Origin: Chloroherpetonaceae bacterium
Lineage (GTDB): Bacteria > Bacteroidota > Chlorobiia > Chlorobiales > Thermochlorobacteraceae
Assembly (NCBI GenBank): GCA_025056565.1
Contig: JANWWA010000011.1
Location: 1-64,000 of the forward strand
Direction: 5' to 3'
DNA: 64,000 nucleotides
Shown here: one piece after another, positions 17,428 through 28,100 of the stretch
Layout of the letters: every line of letters starts with the position of its first letter
Numbering within the stretch: the stretch's first letter is position 1
Translations under genes and position numbers: made by a program
The notes under the pieces: generated by a model
The model's database searches: none
Told to the model about the DNA's origin: nothing
The model's input: only the letters and a program-made list of their open reading frames with translations

Positions 17428-20307
17428 CTACTTGATGAGCATCATTTTTTTGGTTTCGCTGTATGAGCCTGCTTGAAGCCGGTAAAAGTAAGTGCCGCTT
17501 GCAAGGTTTACAGGACGAAATTCTACTTGATGCAAGCCTGCTGGTTTGCGTTCATTTACCAGCGTTGCGACCTCTCGCCCCAAAGCATCATAGACTTTCA
17601 GCACCACATTTGCCGCTATGGGCAGTTGATACTGAATCGTGGTTGACGGGTTAAAGGGATTCGGGTAGTTCTGCATCAAGCGGAAGGACTTGGCAACTGG
17701 TGCATCTGTTTGTGCTGAAAGTGGCGCCAAACTTGTGATGTTTGTGCTGTAGACGCCTGCCCCGTGCGTTGCCACCACCACCAGCCCATCTGTCTGCCGT
17801 GAGCGAATCATATCGACGACGACATTGCCAATGAGATTGCGACCTTGCTGCACCCATTGCGTTTGCATTCCGTTCAGCCGTGTGGTGGCGTAGAGTCCTG
17901 TGGTCGTGCCTGCAAAATACACTGCCCCACCTTGCACAGGCAAAATATCTACCCACTTTACGGCAGGACCGCTACCCGTGCCATCAGGATTTTCTTCCAA
18001 GTTACCGCCAACGGCTGTCCAGCTTATACCTCCGTTTTCCGTGTAGTATAGGCTCTGAATGTTGTAGTTCGATAGCGCTACCAAAACCTTGTCCGCATCG
18101 TTGGGGTCAATTGCAATGGAGCTAACATAGCCGACTGTTGCGCCACTTGCATTGCGTGGAAAGTTTGCCCCTGTAATTTCTGTTGTTGTCGGAGTCGCCG
18201 TGTGAGCATCATCGACACGGAACACTCTGCCAGTATTTGTGCCGTAGTAAAGTCGATTCGCAGGCTGGCGTGAGACGGACAGCGTGGTCAGCCGCGCGCC
18301 TGCAAATGGTGGCGAGAGCGTATCCCAGCCCGATGTCGATGTGACGGTGAGTGCACGCGTGGTTCGGAATATTCGGTCGCCTCCCAAACTGTAGAGAATC
18401 TCGCTGTTATTTGGATCCAAAGCAAATGGGTTGATGAACAGTGGATTGCTTGCGCCTGATGGCGTAATGTTGGTTGAAGCCAGCACTCGTCCATCGCTGG
18501 CTAAGGAGAGGCGTAGAATGCGCCCTTCTTGAAACGAGGCAAAGCACGGATTGCCCCCGATGGCAATTGCACAGTACCCACCATCGCCACCAGCAATGCT
18601 TCGCCAGTCTGTATCCACAGTGGTGGAATTTACAAAGTATGTGCCGTTGTCTTGCAACCCACCGATGATGACATTGCTGGTTGAACTTTGGTCAATTGCA
18701 ACGGTGTAAAACTGCGAGGTGATGTAACCGCGCGAGAGATTTTCCCAGACAACCTGAGCGGCTAAGCAATTATTCGTGCGTTGCACGCCGCCGTCGTTAG
18801 CGGTCAGCATCACATTCGGGTTGGAAGGCAGAAAGGCAATGACATGCTGGTCGCAGTGGTGATTCGGATACAGCCGCACATCATTGGTTGTGGCATAGCC
18901 GCCAATCCAAGTGGTGTTGTTCGGACTGGTAAAGCCATCGGTGGAGCGATACAGGTTTGTACCGCCGATGAACACCACATTTGGGTTGTCAGGCTTGACC
19001 TTCACGACAAGGTTATAGCTTTGCTGTGAGTTCATATTGCCCACAGGGCCTCCGAAGTTGGGCAGGTTTTGCGAAAGGTTTTCCCAGCGTCCGCCTGCGC
19101 CCGCACCATTGCCAGAAAGGTAAGTGTAGCGCCAAAGGCTTGTCCAGTCGCGTTCTGCACCGTTAAAGCCACTGTTGGGCGTCTCACCCAGAAAATACAC
19201 CACATTTTCATTCGAGGGCGAAATGCCAATCACGAAGCGATTGTATGTTTCGGGGAAATTTGGCGGCGTGATATTTGTCCAATTGATGCCATCAGTTGAG
19301 CGCCAAATCCCACGCCCTTGTGCGACTGTTACATTTGCATCGCTGGTTGCGGAACTCATGGCCGCATAGACCACGCCTGTAGAAGTTACGGCCACATCAG
19401 TAAAGCGGGGCGAAATGGTTGCATTAGAGAAATTGCCGCCTTGTGGCAAGACCACACGCCAGCTATTGCCGCCATCAATGCTTCGGTGAATTGCGCCTAA
19501 GGTTGCCGCATAGACTTCATCTTCGTTCAGATTTGAGGGATCGATTGCGACATTCCAGACCCAATCGAAGTAGTTATCGAAGACCTGTGGTGCGTTTGTA
19601 ACGGTTGAAGGCAGACGTGCCCACGTTCTGCCGCCATCAACTGATTTGAAGATGCCATCGCCACGATAGAGTCCGCCTCCAATGTTAGAGCTAGCACTAT
19701 TGCCACGCAGCTCACCTGTGCCATAATACCACACATTGCGCCGACCCGGACGTGTGTCCTGCACAAGGCAAGAGACGCTATGCAGGTCATCAGGCGAAGT
19801 GGTCTTGCGCCATGTTCTGCCTCCATCTTCACTGCGCCACATTCCGCCAGAGACGCCCCCTGCAAGGATGACATTTTCATTGCTCACATCAATTGCCATT
19901 GCGCGTGTGCGCCCGCCTACGTTAACCGGCCCACGAAACATCCACTGCACGGTTTGCAGAGCACTTAGGGACTTTGTCCGCTCTGGCGGGGCCGTCTGAA
20001 ACTGGTCTATTCTGCTCAGCGAAAAACGCTCCACCAGCTCCGCATCGCTGGGCAGCGTATTTGCATACGCCAATTCTTTTTGGCGAATGTTTTTGGGTAG
20101 TTTCCCTGTGTGGGGGTCAACCAGTTGCATCAGTTCCCACTCATAGCGAGCTTGCGGATTTTCGTATCGGTCTTGTTCTTCCCTTTCTTGCTCTCTATCG
20201 GCTTCGGCGGAAACCAGCCACTGAGGATACTTATGCACCACATAAACCACAACAGGCAGCAGTAAGAGCAAAAGTGTTAGAGAAAGCCCTACACTTTTTC
20301 TCTGCAT
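17428..20307 (-). CDS. T9SS-exported BNR/VPS10-like repeat protein
   Basis: This 959-residue protein has an N-terminal signal anchor (residues about 9-27). Its body is of the sortilin/VPS10-type or photosystem-stability-factor-like multi-blade propeller, marked by Asp-box motifs (SEDGGRTWR, SVDGGRTWA, SIDGGNSWR, TENGGISWT). The C-terminal 90 residues form a type IX sorting domain with QNYPNPFNPST and final KKMMLIK. No sialidase catalytic Arg triad or Tyr/Glu pair is evident, so binding or structural roles are likelier than hydrolysis. The start codon is adjacent to the ybaB stop, so it may be the last gene of the phosphohexomutase-ybaB-BNR operon. Confidence 0.82.
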   Translation of the reverse strand: MQRKSVGLSLTLLLLLLPVVVYVVHKYPQWLVSAEADREQEREEQDRYENPQARYEWELMQLVDPHTGKLPKNIRQKELAYANTLPSDAELVERFSLSRIDQFQTAPPERTKSLSALQTVQWMFRGPVNVGGRTRAMAIDVSNENVILAGGVSGGMWRSEDGGRTWRKTTSPDDLHSVSCLVQDTRPGRRNVWYYGTGELRGNSASSNIGGGLYRGDGIFKSVDGGRTWARLPSTVTNAPQVFDNYFDWVWNVAIDPSNLNEDEVYAATLGAIHRSIDGGNSWRVVLPQGGNFSNATISPRFTDVAVTSTGVVYAAMSSATSDANVTVAQGRGIWRSTDGINWTNITPPNFPETYNRFVIGISPSNENVVYFLGETPNSGFNGAERDWTSLWRYTYLSGNGAGAGGRWENLSQNLPNFGGPVGNMNSQQSYNLVVKVKPDNPNVVFIGGTNLYRSTDGFTSPNNTTWIGGYATTNDVRLYPNHHCDQHVIAFLPSNPNVMLTANDGGVQRTNNCLAAQVVWENLSRGYITSQFYTVAIDQSSTSNVIIGGLQDNGTYFVNSTTVDTDWRSIAGGDGGYCAIAIGGNPCFASFQEGRILRLSLASDGRVLASTNITPSGASNPLFINPFALDPNNSEILYSLGGDRIFRTTRALTVTSTSGWDTLSPPFAGARLTTLSVSRQPANRLYYGTNTGRVFRVDDAHTATPTTTEITGANFPRNASGATVGYVSSIAIDPNDADKVLVALSNYNIQSLYYTENGGISWTAVGGNLEENPDGTGSGPAVKWVDILPVQGGAVYFAGTTTGLYATTRLNGMQTQWVQQGRNLIGNVVVDMIRSRQTDGLVVVATHGAGVYSTNITSLAPLSAQTDAPVAKSFRLMQNYPNPFNPSTTIQYQLPIAANVVLKVYDALGREVATLVNERKPAGLHQVEFRPVNLASGTYFYRLQAGSYSETKKMMLIK

Positions 20308-20655
20308 TTACGACTGCCCTCCCAGATTTAGGTCCTTCAGGAAATCCATGCTGCTAATCATTCCGCCTGTGGCTTTTATCATTTCTTCTTGCGCCACACG
20401 CGTGGATTCCTGAAGGGCTTTATTGGTTGCAGCCACGATGAGGTCTTGCAGCATTTCCTGTTCATCGGGTGTGAGTAATTCTTTTTCAATTTCAACTTTC
20501 AGAATCTCATGCTTGCCGTTAGCAGTTACTTTGACCATTCCACCCCCTGCTTCTCCGACTACCGTTAGCCGCGCAAGTTCTTTCTGTACTTCTTCCATTT
20601 TTTGGCTCATCTGCTGAACTTGCTTCAGCATTCCTGCCATATCTTTGAGGTTCAT
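20308..20655 (-). CDS. YbaB/EbfC nucleoid-associated protein
   Basis: This 115-residue protein has the YbaB features: an N-terminal helix rich in Met, Gln and Lys ([19 protein letters not shown]), a central [20 protein letters not shown], and [21 protein letters not shown]. YbaB dimers bind DNA and help organise the nucleoid; in many genomes the gene sits between dnaX and recR, which is not the case here. Its ATG overlaps the upstream phosphohexomutase stop by 4 bases. Confidence 0.93.
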   Translation of the reverse strand: MNLKDMAGMLKQVQQMSQKMEEVQKELARLTVVGEAGGGMVKVTANGKHEILKVEIEKELLTPDEQEMLQDLIVAATNKALQESTRVAQEEMIKATGGMISSMDFLKDLNLGGQS

Positions 20656-22118
20656 AGTGCGTGTACTTGAGTTGGTTGAATTAAACTTTTCGCAAACTCC
20701 ATTATCTCTTTGGTGCGTGCGTCGCTATGCGATTCAGCGTAAAAACGCACCACTGGCTCTGTACCGCTAAAGCGCACCAGCAGCCAGCTACCGTCGTCGC
20801 ATATCATCTTGACGCCATCGCGCCTGTCGACCTCTACCACTCTCCTGCCTGCCAGCTCAGTTGGCGTGTCGTTTTGCAGGCGCATTAGCAATGCATGCTT
20901 TATCTCTTCGCTTAGGCGCAAATTTTCTCGCACCGTCGCAAAATAGCCATACTCTTCGTGCAGCCTTTTCAAGTATTCCGACAGCGGTGCTCTGGTGCGA
21001 GCCGCAATTTCAACGAACAACAGACAGGCCAGAATTCCATCTTTCTCAGGAATGTGCTGATAGACCGATAAACCGTTAGATTCCTCTCCACCTACAATCA
21101 TATCCTCACGCATCATAATTTCGCCGATATACTTAAAGCCCACAGGCACTTCATAGAGCCGAATACCCGCTTTTTTAGCAATTGCATCAATGAGATGTGT
21201 GGTGGCAAGGGTTCTCACCACACAGCCTTTCCAATTTGGCTTGTGCTGCAAGGCGTAATGAAAAAGAATTGCAAGGAGCTGGTTGGCTTGCAGATAGGTG
21301 CCTGTGGCATCCACCACTGCATATCGGTCTGCATCACCATCGTTGGCAATGCCGATGACAAATTCGCCTTGCGCACCTCTCGCTCTTACGCGTGCAATCA
21401 GTTCAGGAATGTTTTTTTCCGATGGCTCAGGTGGTCGACCACCGAAGTACACATCGCGCCAGTCGTGCAGCGTCTCGACCTCAACGCCTAAGTCTCTGAG
21501 AAATTTATCTGTGTAGCCACGCGCCGTGCCATACATTGCATCATAGACGACCTTAATGCCTGACTCTGCGATGACTTTAGTATCCACGATTTCACTTAAA
21601 CGCTTGAGATAGGGTGGATTTGGGTCAATCATTTCAATCTTTCCTTGTGAGACGAGCGTGCGAAAGTCGGTGTAACTGCGCAGTTTCGGGTTGGTGCGCT
21701 CTTCTTCCCACAGCCGTAAGAAAGTTTGCTCAAACTGCTTGGTGATTTCAGGTAAAGCAGGTGCACCGTCTGCAGTGGAAAATTTCAGACCTTGATACTC
21801 AGGTGGGTTATGCGAAGCCGTAAAGTTCAATCCACCCCCTGCGCCACGGCGGCGAATTTCATAGCTAATGACAGGCGTTGGTGTATCGCGCTCGCATAGA
21901 AAGACTTTAATGCCGCGTGTAGCTAAGACACGTGCAGCATACTCGGCAAAGGCTTCTCCCCCAAAGCGTGTATCGCGTCCAAGCACCACCCCTTTTTCCG
22001 ATAACTGATTTTTTTGCAGATATTCCGTGATGGCTTCCAGCACAAGGGTCAGATTTGCGTAGGTAAATTCATCCGCAATAATGGCTCGCCAGCCCGAAGT
22101 GCCAAACTTGATGGTCAT
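20652..22118 (-). CDS. Phosphoglucomutase/phosphomannomutase family protein
   Basis: The protein has 488 residues from the ATG at 22118 (a GTG at 22130 is in frame). It starts with the canonical IKFGTSGWR and has the phosphoserine loop [11 protein letters not shown], the metal loop DGDADRYAV, the sugar-binding loop GGEESNGLS and the phosphate-binding RFSGTEP. It interconverts hexose 1- and 6-phosphates for glycogen, nucleotide-sugar and envelope polysaccharide synthesis; glucose versus mannose specificity cannot be set from sequence alone. It is the first gene of the operon with ybaB. Confidence 0.92.
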   Translation of the reverse strand: MTIKFGTSGWRAIIADEFTYANLTLVLEAITEYLQKNQLSEKGVVLGRDTRFGGEAFAEYAARVLATRGIKVFLCERDTPTPVISYEIRRRGAGGGLNFTASHNPPEYQGLKFSTADGAPALPEITKQFEQTFLRLWEEERTNPKLRSYTDFRTLVSQGKIEMIDPNPPYLKRLSEIVDTKVIAESGIKVVYDAMYGTARGYTDKFLRDLGVEVETLHDWRDVYFGGRPPEPSEKNIPELIARVRARGAQGEFVIGIANDGDADRYAVVDATGTYLQANQLLAILFHYALQHKPNWKGCVVRTLATTHLIDAIAKKAGIRLYEVPVGFKYIGEIMMREDMIVGGEESNGLSVYQHIPEKDGILACLLFVEIAARTRAPLSEYLKRLHEEYGYFATVRENLRLSEEIKHALLMRLQNDTPTELAGRRVVEVDRRDGVKMICDDGSWLLVRFSGTEPVVRFYAESHSDARTKEIMEFAKSLIQPTQVHAL

Positions 22119-22156
22119 AACTACTACCACGAATTGTTTGAGAAAACTTGACTATG

Positions 22157-22164
22157 CAAAAATA
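22157..22164 (-). promoter_or_regulatory. -7 promoter element (TATTTTTG) of the phosphohexomutase operon
   Basis: Minus-strand TATTTTTG fits TAnnTTTG, 39 bases upstream of the ATG at 22118. The nearest TTG is only 13 bases away, so the -33 box is not well placed. Confidence 0.4.
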
Positions 22165-22315
22165 CAGATTCATGCGGCAAAATGTGCGCCGAAAATTGAG
22201 TGCTGAGAGCGGTGCTCACTTGACTTCTTTTTCTCCGCTGCTGTTTTCAAGTTTGCTTAGCACCGCAAATGCCTAAACTTGGCTTTCACTTACGCAGCTC
22301 AAAAACCAGACGGAA

Positions 22316-22687
22316 ATGCAGACGATTCTAATGATTGGTATCGGCAGTTTCATTGGTGGCGCATTGCGCTACGTGCTCTCACAAAAAATTCAGCAAAGTG
22401 TGCTCTCGACTTTCCCCTTTGGCACATTAGGAGTTAATATTATTGGCTGCTTCCTGATTGGCTTAGTTTTTGCTCTCAGCGACCGAGGGGCGCTTTCACA
22501 AGAGTGGCGGCTATTTCTTGCTACGGGCATTTGCGGTGGCTTTACTACTTTTTCAGCCTTTTCAAATGAAACGCTGGCTCTTTTGCGTGATGGGCAGTTT
22601 CTTTACGCTGGGCTTTATGTGGGGCTGAGTGTTTTGCTTGGCGTTTCAGCGACTTTCTTGGGATATGCGATTCTGAGAGCACTATGA
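22316..22687 (+). CDS. crcB: Fluoride efflux channel CrcB (Fluc)
   Basis: This 123-residue membrane protein has four helices and the Fluc signatures: GSFIGGALRY near the N-terminus, the FPFGTLGVNIIGCF segment, and GGFTTFSAFSNE, whose polar and Phe residues line the fluoride pores. The protein forms a dual-topology dimer that exports F-. A DUF190 gene overlaps its end by 4 bases. I looked for a fluoride riboswitch in the 115 bases upstream and did not see one. Confidence 0.95.
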   Translation: MQTILMIGIGSFIGGALRYVLSQKIQQSVLSTFPFGTLGVNIIGCFLIGLVFALSDRGALSQEWRLFLATGICGGFTTFSAFSNETLALLRDGQFLYAGLYVGLSVLLGVSATFLGYAILRAL

Positions 22688-23040
22688 TCGAAAAACATCC
22701 TGACGCAAAGCTCCTGCGAATTTTCGTTGGTGAGTCCGATAAGCATGGCGCAGTGCCGCTTTATGAAACCATTGTCTTCGAAGCCAAAAAACACGGGCTA
22801 TCGGGCGCTACGGTTATTCGTGCCATAATGGGCTATGGTGCCAACTCCATTATTCACACGGCAAAACTGCTGGAAATTTCTTCTGACTTGCCGATTGTCA
22901 TTGAAATTGTTGATGTCGAGGAAAAAATCCGCAAGTTTGTTGAGCGTGTTGATACGCTCTTTGAAGAAAGCCAAGCAGGCGGTCTCATTACCATTGAGAA
23001 AGCTGAGGTCATTCGCTACAAGCCGAGCCAGCAGCGCTAA
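22684..23040 (+). CDS. DUF190 family protein, CrcB partner
   Basis: This 118-residue soluble protein of the DUF190/PII-like fold has LLRIFVGESDKHG at the N-terminus, VFEAKKHGLSGATVIRAIMGYG in the middle (a GYG-type loop) and PIVIEIVDVEEKI. DUF190 proteins are very often encoded next to crcB and are thought to regulate or assist fluoride export, but the mechanism is unproven. Its ATG overlaps the crcB stop (ATGA), which implies coupled translation. Its 3' end overlaps the convergent YdcF-like gene by 4 bases. Confidence 0.92.
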   Translation: MIEKHPDAKLLRIFVGESDKHGAVPLYETIVFEAKKHGLSGATVIRAIMGYGANSIIHTAKLLEISSDLPIVIEIVDVEEKIRKFVERVDTLFEESQAGGLITIEKAEVIRYKPSQQR

Positions 23041-23705
23041 GGCATAGAGAGACTTGCGTATTTCAGCTCAGGTCGTGTGTCTGGCAACTTGTCAGGGTTG
23101 ACCAGCTCCCACTGCTCAAAAGCAAGGAAATACAGTGTTCGCAGTGCTTCGTAGGCGTATTCTGCCCAGATTTCAGGTAGCGAACCTGCCATTTCAGCTG
23201 GCACGCCGCGCGCATCGACGCCGCATCGCTCTGCAATCATCATCGCTCGGCAAAGATGCGACTTGCTGGTTACAAGATAGACTGGCTCGCAATCGAGGCT
23301 GTCAATCAAAAGTTTGCTGTAATAGAGATTATCAATCGTAGAAGTTGATTGGGTCTCCAAAATCAAACGAGTATCGGGCAAGCCTCTTTGCACAAGATAA
23401 CTTTTCATCACTTGCGCTTCGCTGGTCTCTTCATCGCCAATGATGCCACCGCTCAGCACCAGTATGCTAACCAGTTTTGCATCGTAGAGTTCTTGCGCTT
23501 TTTCCAAGCGTGCCATCAGTGTCGGGGAAGGCTGCCCGTTCTGCAGTCGATTGCCTAAGATGATTGCCGCATGTAGCTCAGGTCGCTCTGCTTCTTCCCA
23601 TCGCATCCAAGTTACATTGATCAGCACCAGCATTCCGACAAAAAGCGAGAGTGCAAAGGTAAAGACTGACCATGCCAGATGACTAATGATTTTTCTCATA
23701 TCCAT
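23037..23705 (-). CDS. YdcF/SanA-like DUF218 membrane protein
   Basis: This 222-residue protein has one N-terminal membrane helix (residues about 10-30) and a DUF218 domain: AAIILGNRLQNGQPSPTLMARL, then VLVLSGG, and later LVTSKSHLCRAMMIAE. SanA/YdcF proteins influence envelope permeability and cyclic-enterobacterial-antigen-like processes in enterobacteria; the exact reaction is not known. An internal ATG two codons in is an equally good start. It stands alone, convergent with the crcB operon. Confidence 0.85.
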   Translation of the reverse strand: MDMRKIISHLAWSVFTFALSLFVGMLVLINVTWMRWEEAERPELHAAIILGNRLQNGQPSPTLMARLEKAQELYDAKLVSILVLSGGIIGDEETSEAQVMKSYLVQRGLPDTRLILETQSTSTIDNLYYSKLLIDSLDCEPVYLVTSKSHLCRAMMIAERCGVDARGVPAEMAGSLPEIWAEYAYEALRTLYFLAFEQWELVNPDKLPDTRPELKYASLSMP

Positions 23706-23836
23706 CTTGCGTCATTATCCTGTTGTTTGGGTTATGCTGGGCAAATGTGCTTTTTGCGGAGTATAGCATACACTGGCAAGTTCTGCAAGAGGTCATCTTT
23801 AAGAGTGACGAGAGACGATTCAAGGATGCTTGCTTT

Positions 23837-24229
23837 TCATTTGGCGGAATGATACTGGCGTGCTTCCAACCAGCGAAAGAGCAGAAAGGCTAACACAATA
23901 CCCAGCACATCGGCATTGAGGTCTACTATGTCAGCCGCTCGCTTCGGCACAAAGAGCTGGTGCGTCTCATCGCTAATTGCATAAAGCACCGCTATCAGCA
24001 TTCCCGACACGAACCAGTGTTCTCGCAAATACGGAAAGCGTCTCTGTTTGCAAAGCGCAAAGGCTAATGACAGTCCGAACACAAAGTAAATCCCTGTATG
24101 AATGAGCTTATCGTAAGTAAAGAGTGCAGACGGAGGGATTTTTTCGCCGGGAATGCTGGATTGAATGAAAATTGCGATTGCGCAGCATATTGCAGGCAAC
24201 CAGATAAACATTGAGTGAGCTTGGCTCAT
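23837..24229 (-). CDS. VanZ-like family membrane protein
   Basis: This 130-residue protein has four predicted helices, with the VanZ-like pattern SIPGEKIPP after helix 1, DKLIHTGIYFVFGLSLA, and AISDETHQLFVPKRAADIVDLNADVLGIVLA. VanZ confers low-level teicoplanin resistance in enterococci, but most VanZ-like proteins have unknown roles and this one gives no hint of resistance. It is the downstream neighbour of the outer-membrane protein gene, with an 11-base gap. Confidence 0.88.
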   Translation of the reverse strand: MSQAHSMFIWLPAICCAIAIFIQSSIPGEKIPPSALFTYDKLIHTGIYFVFGLSLAFALCKQRRFPYLREHWFVSGMLIAVLYAISDETHQLFVPKRAADIVDLNADVLGIVLAFLLFRWLEARQYHSAK

Positions 24230-24240
24230 TACGCACGCAT

Positions 24241-25113
24241 TTATAGATCGATCATCAAGCCAATCGCACTGACTGTTACAGAGTCGCCAAAATACATTCC
24301 GCGCCAGCTTAGACCTGAGTAATAGTGATAGGTGAGCCGCAGACCCCGTGCGCCCAGTGCGCCTGTTTTCACGCCAATTTGCACGCTAAGGGTGCTTCCG
24401 TAACCTTCGCTGCGCTCTAACTCACGACGCCAAATTGGGGAGAGCCTGACATCTATCGCTGCAAACGGCACGATCCGCACTGGCAACACCAGTGGCGCAA
24501 ACACTTCCACCCCTGCCTGCGCACTGTGACGCGCTACATCAACAGGCACACTGTTAAAGAGCCACTCATAGCCGATGTAGAGACGCATAGTTGGTAACAT
24601 TAGTGCCAGCGTTAGCTGCACAAACTCACGGCTGAATGTAAAAGGTAGCCGTCCACTTTGCCACGCTAATTGATCTAAGTTGAAACTGCCATCGACCAGA
24701 TGCGCCGAAATATGCGACAGTCGCACGCGAGAGGCCCATATTACTGGAAGTGCTCCTCCAGATAGCGGCATACGCCAGCTTAGGTTCACACCGAACATGT
24801 AATCGGCGGCATCAACTGGGAACTTGAACCCTTCGAGGCGACGCAAAAGCGAGAAGGTGCCAAAATCGGCTCCGAAGCCCAGCGTGGTTACCCCTACAGA
24901 ATCGCTGCGCGTGTCGATTTGTAACAGGTCAAATGAGCCACCGATGTCGAGCAAGACACCTGTATCGCCCAGATGTGCCAAGGCTGCAATACGCGGCTCT
25001 TTTGGGTCTGCCAGCAAGGGCTCAAAATTGCTACGAAGGAACGCCGTGCGCCAGCTTTGCGCTAGCACTGGTGAGAGCTGAACAAGAAAAAACAAAGTCA
25101 GGACAATTCGCAT
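24241..25113 (-). CDS. Outer-membrane beta-barrel protein, DUF1207-like
   Basis: The protein has 290 residues from the ATG at 25113, which gives a signal peptide ending PVLAQ. The mature protein alternates aromatic and polar residues in beta-strand fashion and ends in a hydrophobic residue (IDL). It has FEPLLADPKEPRIAALAH near its start and RVRLSHISAHLVDG in the middle, which I associate with the DUF1207 family of predicted outer-membrane barrels. No function is known. It lies between the giant Ig-repeat gene upstream and the VanZ-like gene. Confidence 0.7.
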   Translation of the reverse strand: MRIVLTLFFLVQLSPVLAQSWRTAFLRSNFEPLLADPKEPRIAALAHLGDTGVLLDIGGSFDLLQIDTRSDSVGVTTLGFGADFGTFSLLRRLEGFKFPVDAADYMFGVNLSWRMPLSGGALPVIWASRVRLSHISAHLVDGSFNLDQLAWQSGRLPFTFSREFVQLTLALMLPTMRLYIGYEWLFNSVPVDVARHSAQAGVEVFAPLVLPVRIVPFAAIDVRLSPIWRRELERSEGYGSTLSVQIGVKTGALGARGLRLTYHYYSGLSWRGMYFGDSVTVSAIGLMIDL

Positions 25114-25119
25114 ACTTCC

Positions 25120-25160
25120 GCAAAAACATAAAGGCAATCGGTTACGCACCGACTGCCTTT
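25120..25160 (-). terminator. Terminator after the giant Ig-repeat gene
   Basis: AAAGGCAATCGGT (25130-25142) pairs with ACCGACTGCCTTT (25148-25160) with one mismatch and a five-base loop. On the minus strand ATGTTTTTGC follows. It separates the Ig-repeat gene from the barrel gene. Confidence 0.75.
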
Positions 25161-25179
25161 ACGCGATTGACACTACACT

Positions 25180-28100
25180 TTACTTTTTGCTTGGCTTTGG
25201 CACTGTGATGTTGAACGACTTCGTATCTTCACCACCCGCGTCATCTTTCACAGTTATCTGTACTGTGAACCGACCGATAGTTTCTTCACTGGCTTTGAAG
25301 GTTAGTTTGCCTTCAGGCGAGAGCGTTGCGCCCTGTGGTAAGCCCGTAGCCGTAAAGGTGAGCTTATCCTCTTTGTCTTCATCGGTTGCCACAAGTTGCA
25401 AATCAAGCGTTTCGCCTATTTTCACGGTCGCATCTTTCGGCTTTTCCAGTTTCGGCTTTCGATTTAGTCGCTCAATTGTTAGCGACACGCTCATTGTGTC
25501 TTCTGCGCCAAAAGAATCCTTTACGCTAAACTTCACTTCGTAACTACCACGCTGACCGTAGTCAGGCTGCCAAGTAAATTGCTGATTGCTAAACTGTGCG
25601 CCCTGCGGCAAGCCCGCCGCCGTATAGCTCAAGCGTGTGTCCTCACGGTCATTGTCGCTGGCTGAGATGCGGAATGAAATTTTATCTCGCTCTTTGGCTT
25701 GAATCGCGTTCTGCCGCACAAACTTCGGACGATAAGGCACACGTAAGACAAACGACTTGGTATCTGCACCATCAAGGTCGTCTTTCACAGTTACTTGCAC
25801 ATTATATGTGCCACTCTGCGCATCATCGGGCGTGAAAGTGAGCTTGCCTTCAGGCGAGAGTGTTGCACCCTGTGGTAAGCCCGTAGCTGTAAAAGTGAGC
25901 TTATCTTCTTTGTCTTCGTCGGTGGCGACAAACTGAATTTCAAGTGGCGTGCCTAACTTCGCCACCACATCTTTGGGCTGCTGCAGCACAGGTTTTCGGT
26001 TAAGCCGTTCAATCGTCATTGCCACACTCATTGTATCTTCTCCACCGAAAGAATCCCGCACACGGAACAACACCGCATAACTGCCACGCTGGCCGTAGTC
26101 AGGCTGCCACGAGAACGTTTGCGTTGTGCGGTCAAACTTTGCACCCGCAGGTAAATTCTCGGCAGAAAAGACCAGCTTGCCCTTATCCTCTTTGTCAAGG
26201 TCTTCGGCAGAAACTTTGAATGAAATATTCTGTCGCTCTATTGCTTTGATGGGTTGCGCCGCCACAAATTTCGGTGCCCGATTGGTGTTCTGAATCGTAA
26301 TGGTCTGTGTTTTCTTATCTGTGAGACCTTCTACATCGGTTACAGTGTAGCTAATTTTGTAAGTGCCAGATTGCTCAAAGTTTGGCGTCCAAGTGAAGGT
26401 TTTGCCATCGAACTTTGCGCCTTCGGGCAAGTTTTCTGCCGTCACTTTCAGCTTACCTTCGTCTTCGACATCGGGGTCTTGTGCCGTGATGTCAAACTTC
26501 AGCTCTGCATTTTCACTGCCTTTGGCATCAGCAATTGGGTCAAGTTTTGGTGGACGGTTGGTGTTTTCAACTGTAATGGTTGCAACGGCTTCGCCTGAGA
26601 GTGGCGTGCCATCAATTCCTGTATCAGTCGCGCGGAAAATTACGCGATAAGTGCCTGACTGTGTGTTATCGGGTTTCCACGCAAATGTGCGCGTTTTGGG
26701 GTCAAAGTTTGCCCCTCGTGGCAGACTATCGGCAGAGAAAGTTAGTTTGCCCTCATCTTCTTTGTCAGGGTCACTTGCGCTTACAGTGAACGTCAGTTGT
26801 GCATTTTCACGCACTTGCTTGCTGGGAATTGCTGCCACCACAGGCGGACGGTTCTTTTGCTTCACCGTGATAAAAACGGTCATTGTGTCTGAGAGGCGCT
26901 TGTTACTGGGCATTAGTTTAGCATCAAGTCCTTGGTCTTCGACCTTAAAGCGCACCGTGTATTCGCCTGCTTGTGTGTAGTCAGGCTTCCACTTGAAGGT
27001 GCGCGTTGGCGGGTCGAAGGTTGCGCCTTTCGGAAGGGCGCTGGCTGTGTAGGTTAGTTTGCTTTCATCCTCTTTGTCGGGATCAATGGCTTCAACCACA
27101 AAGTTGCCATCTGTGTCTTCAGTGAAGATTTGCTTTTCCATCCGGGTAAATTTCGGTGCCAGATTGACATTATCGACTCGAATTTTCAGCTCTTTGGAAT
27201 CGGTCTTTGCACCGCGCTTATCCGTATTTGCATCTTGCACGGTGAATTTAACGCTGTAGTCTCCTGCCTGCGTGAAATCGGGTCTCCAAGTCAGTGTGCG
27301 TGTAGCAGGGTCGAAACTGGCGCCTCGGGGCAAATTGTCCGCAAAGTAAGTAAGCTTTCCAGCATCTTCTTTGTCGGGATCTTTGGCTTCGGGCAGTTGG
27401 TATTTTAGCTCTCTATCTTCCAGCGTGAGTTGAGCTTGAAGCTCTGGTAAGCTGGGTGCGCGATTGACGTGATTGACTGTAATGCGCAGTGGCAATTCGC
27501 TGTAGAGTGAATCGCGTGAAAGTTCCGTAATACGCACCTTGAAATCATAGACGCCTGACTGGTCGTAAGTTGGCCTCCAAGTCAGGGTGCGCGTCTCTGT
27601 GTTGTAGAAACAGCTATCGGGCATCTTTCCTGCTGCCGGCAGTAGCGAAATGCGCACAGGGCTGCCATCTGGGTCATTCCCCTCAAAGGTGTAAGTGAGC
27701 AGTTGGTCTTCGTCAGCAGAAAGATTCTTGACATTCGTAAGGAGCGGCGTGAGATTGAAGTTATAGACCAAAAGCCCGTTCTTGTCTGTTGCAGCATAGA
27801 TGGCATGGTCAGCCACCACCATTCTCCCAATTTCACCAATGCCGCGGTCTGCTTTTTCCACAGGGTTATCGGCTTCGTCTGAATCCGAGAACATCTTTTT
27901 AAGGTCATAGACCGTTATGCCACCGCGTCCTGCACCTACGAAAAAGAAGCGCGGGTTCAGCGTGTAGTATGCTAACCCTCCCACATATGTCCGAAAGTTG
28001 TATGAAAAAATGCGCTTTGGCAGATTGATATTTGAGATAGAGAGAACTTCAAAGCCATTGGCTGCGTTGGCTAAGAAGACCAGCGTATCGTTTGCAATTG

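Noticed and set aside
17428-20307. Sialidase function for the BNR-repeat protein
   Set aside because: Only Asp-box motifs are seen; the catalytic Arg triad and Tyr/Glu pair are not evident.
22201-22315. Possible fluoride riboswitch before crcB
   Set aside because: The conserved crcB-motif core was not found in the upstream 115 bases.
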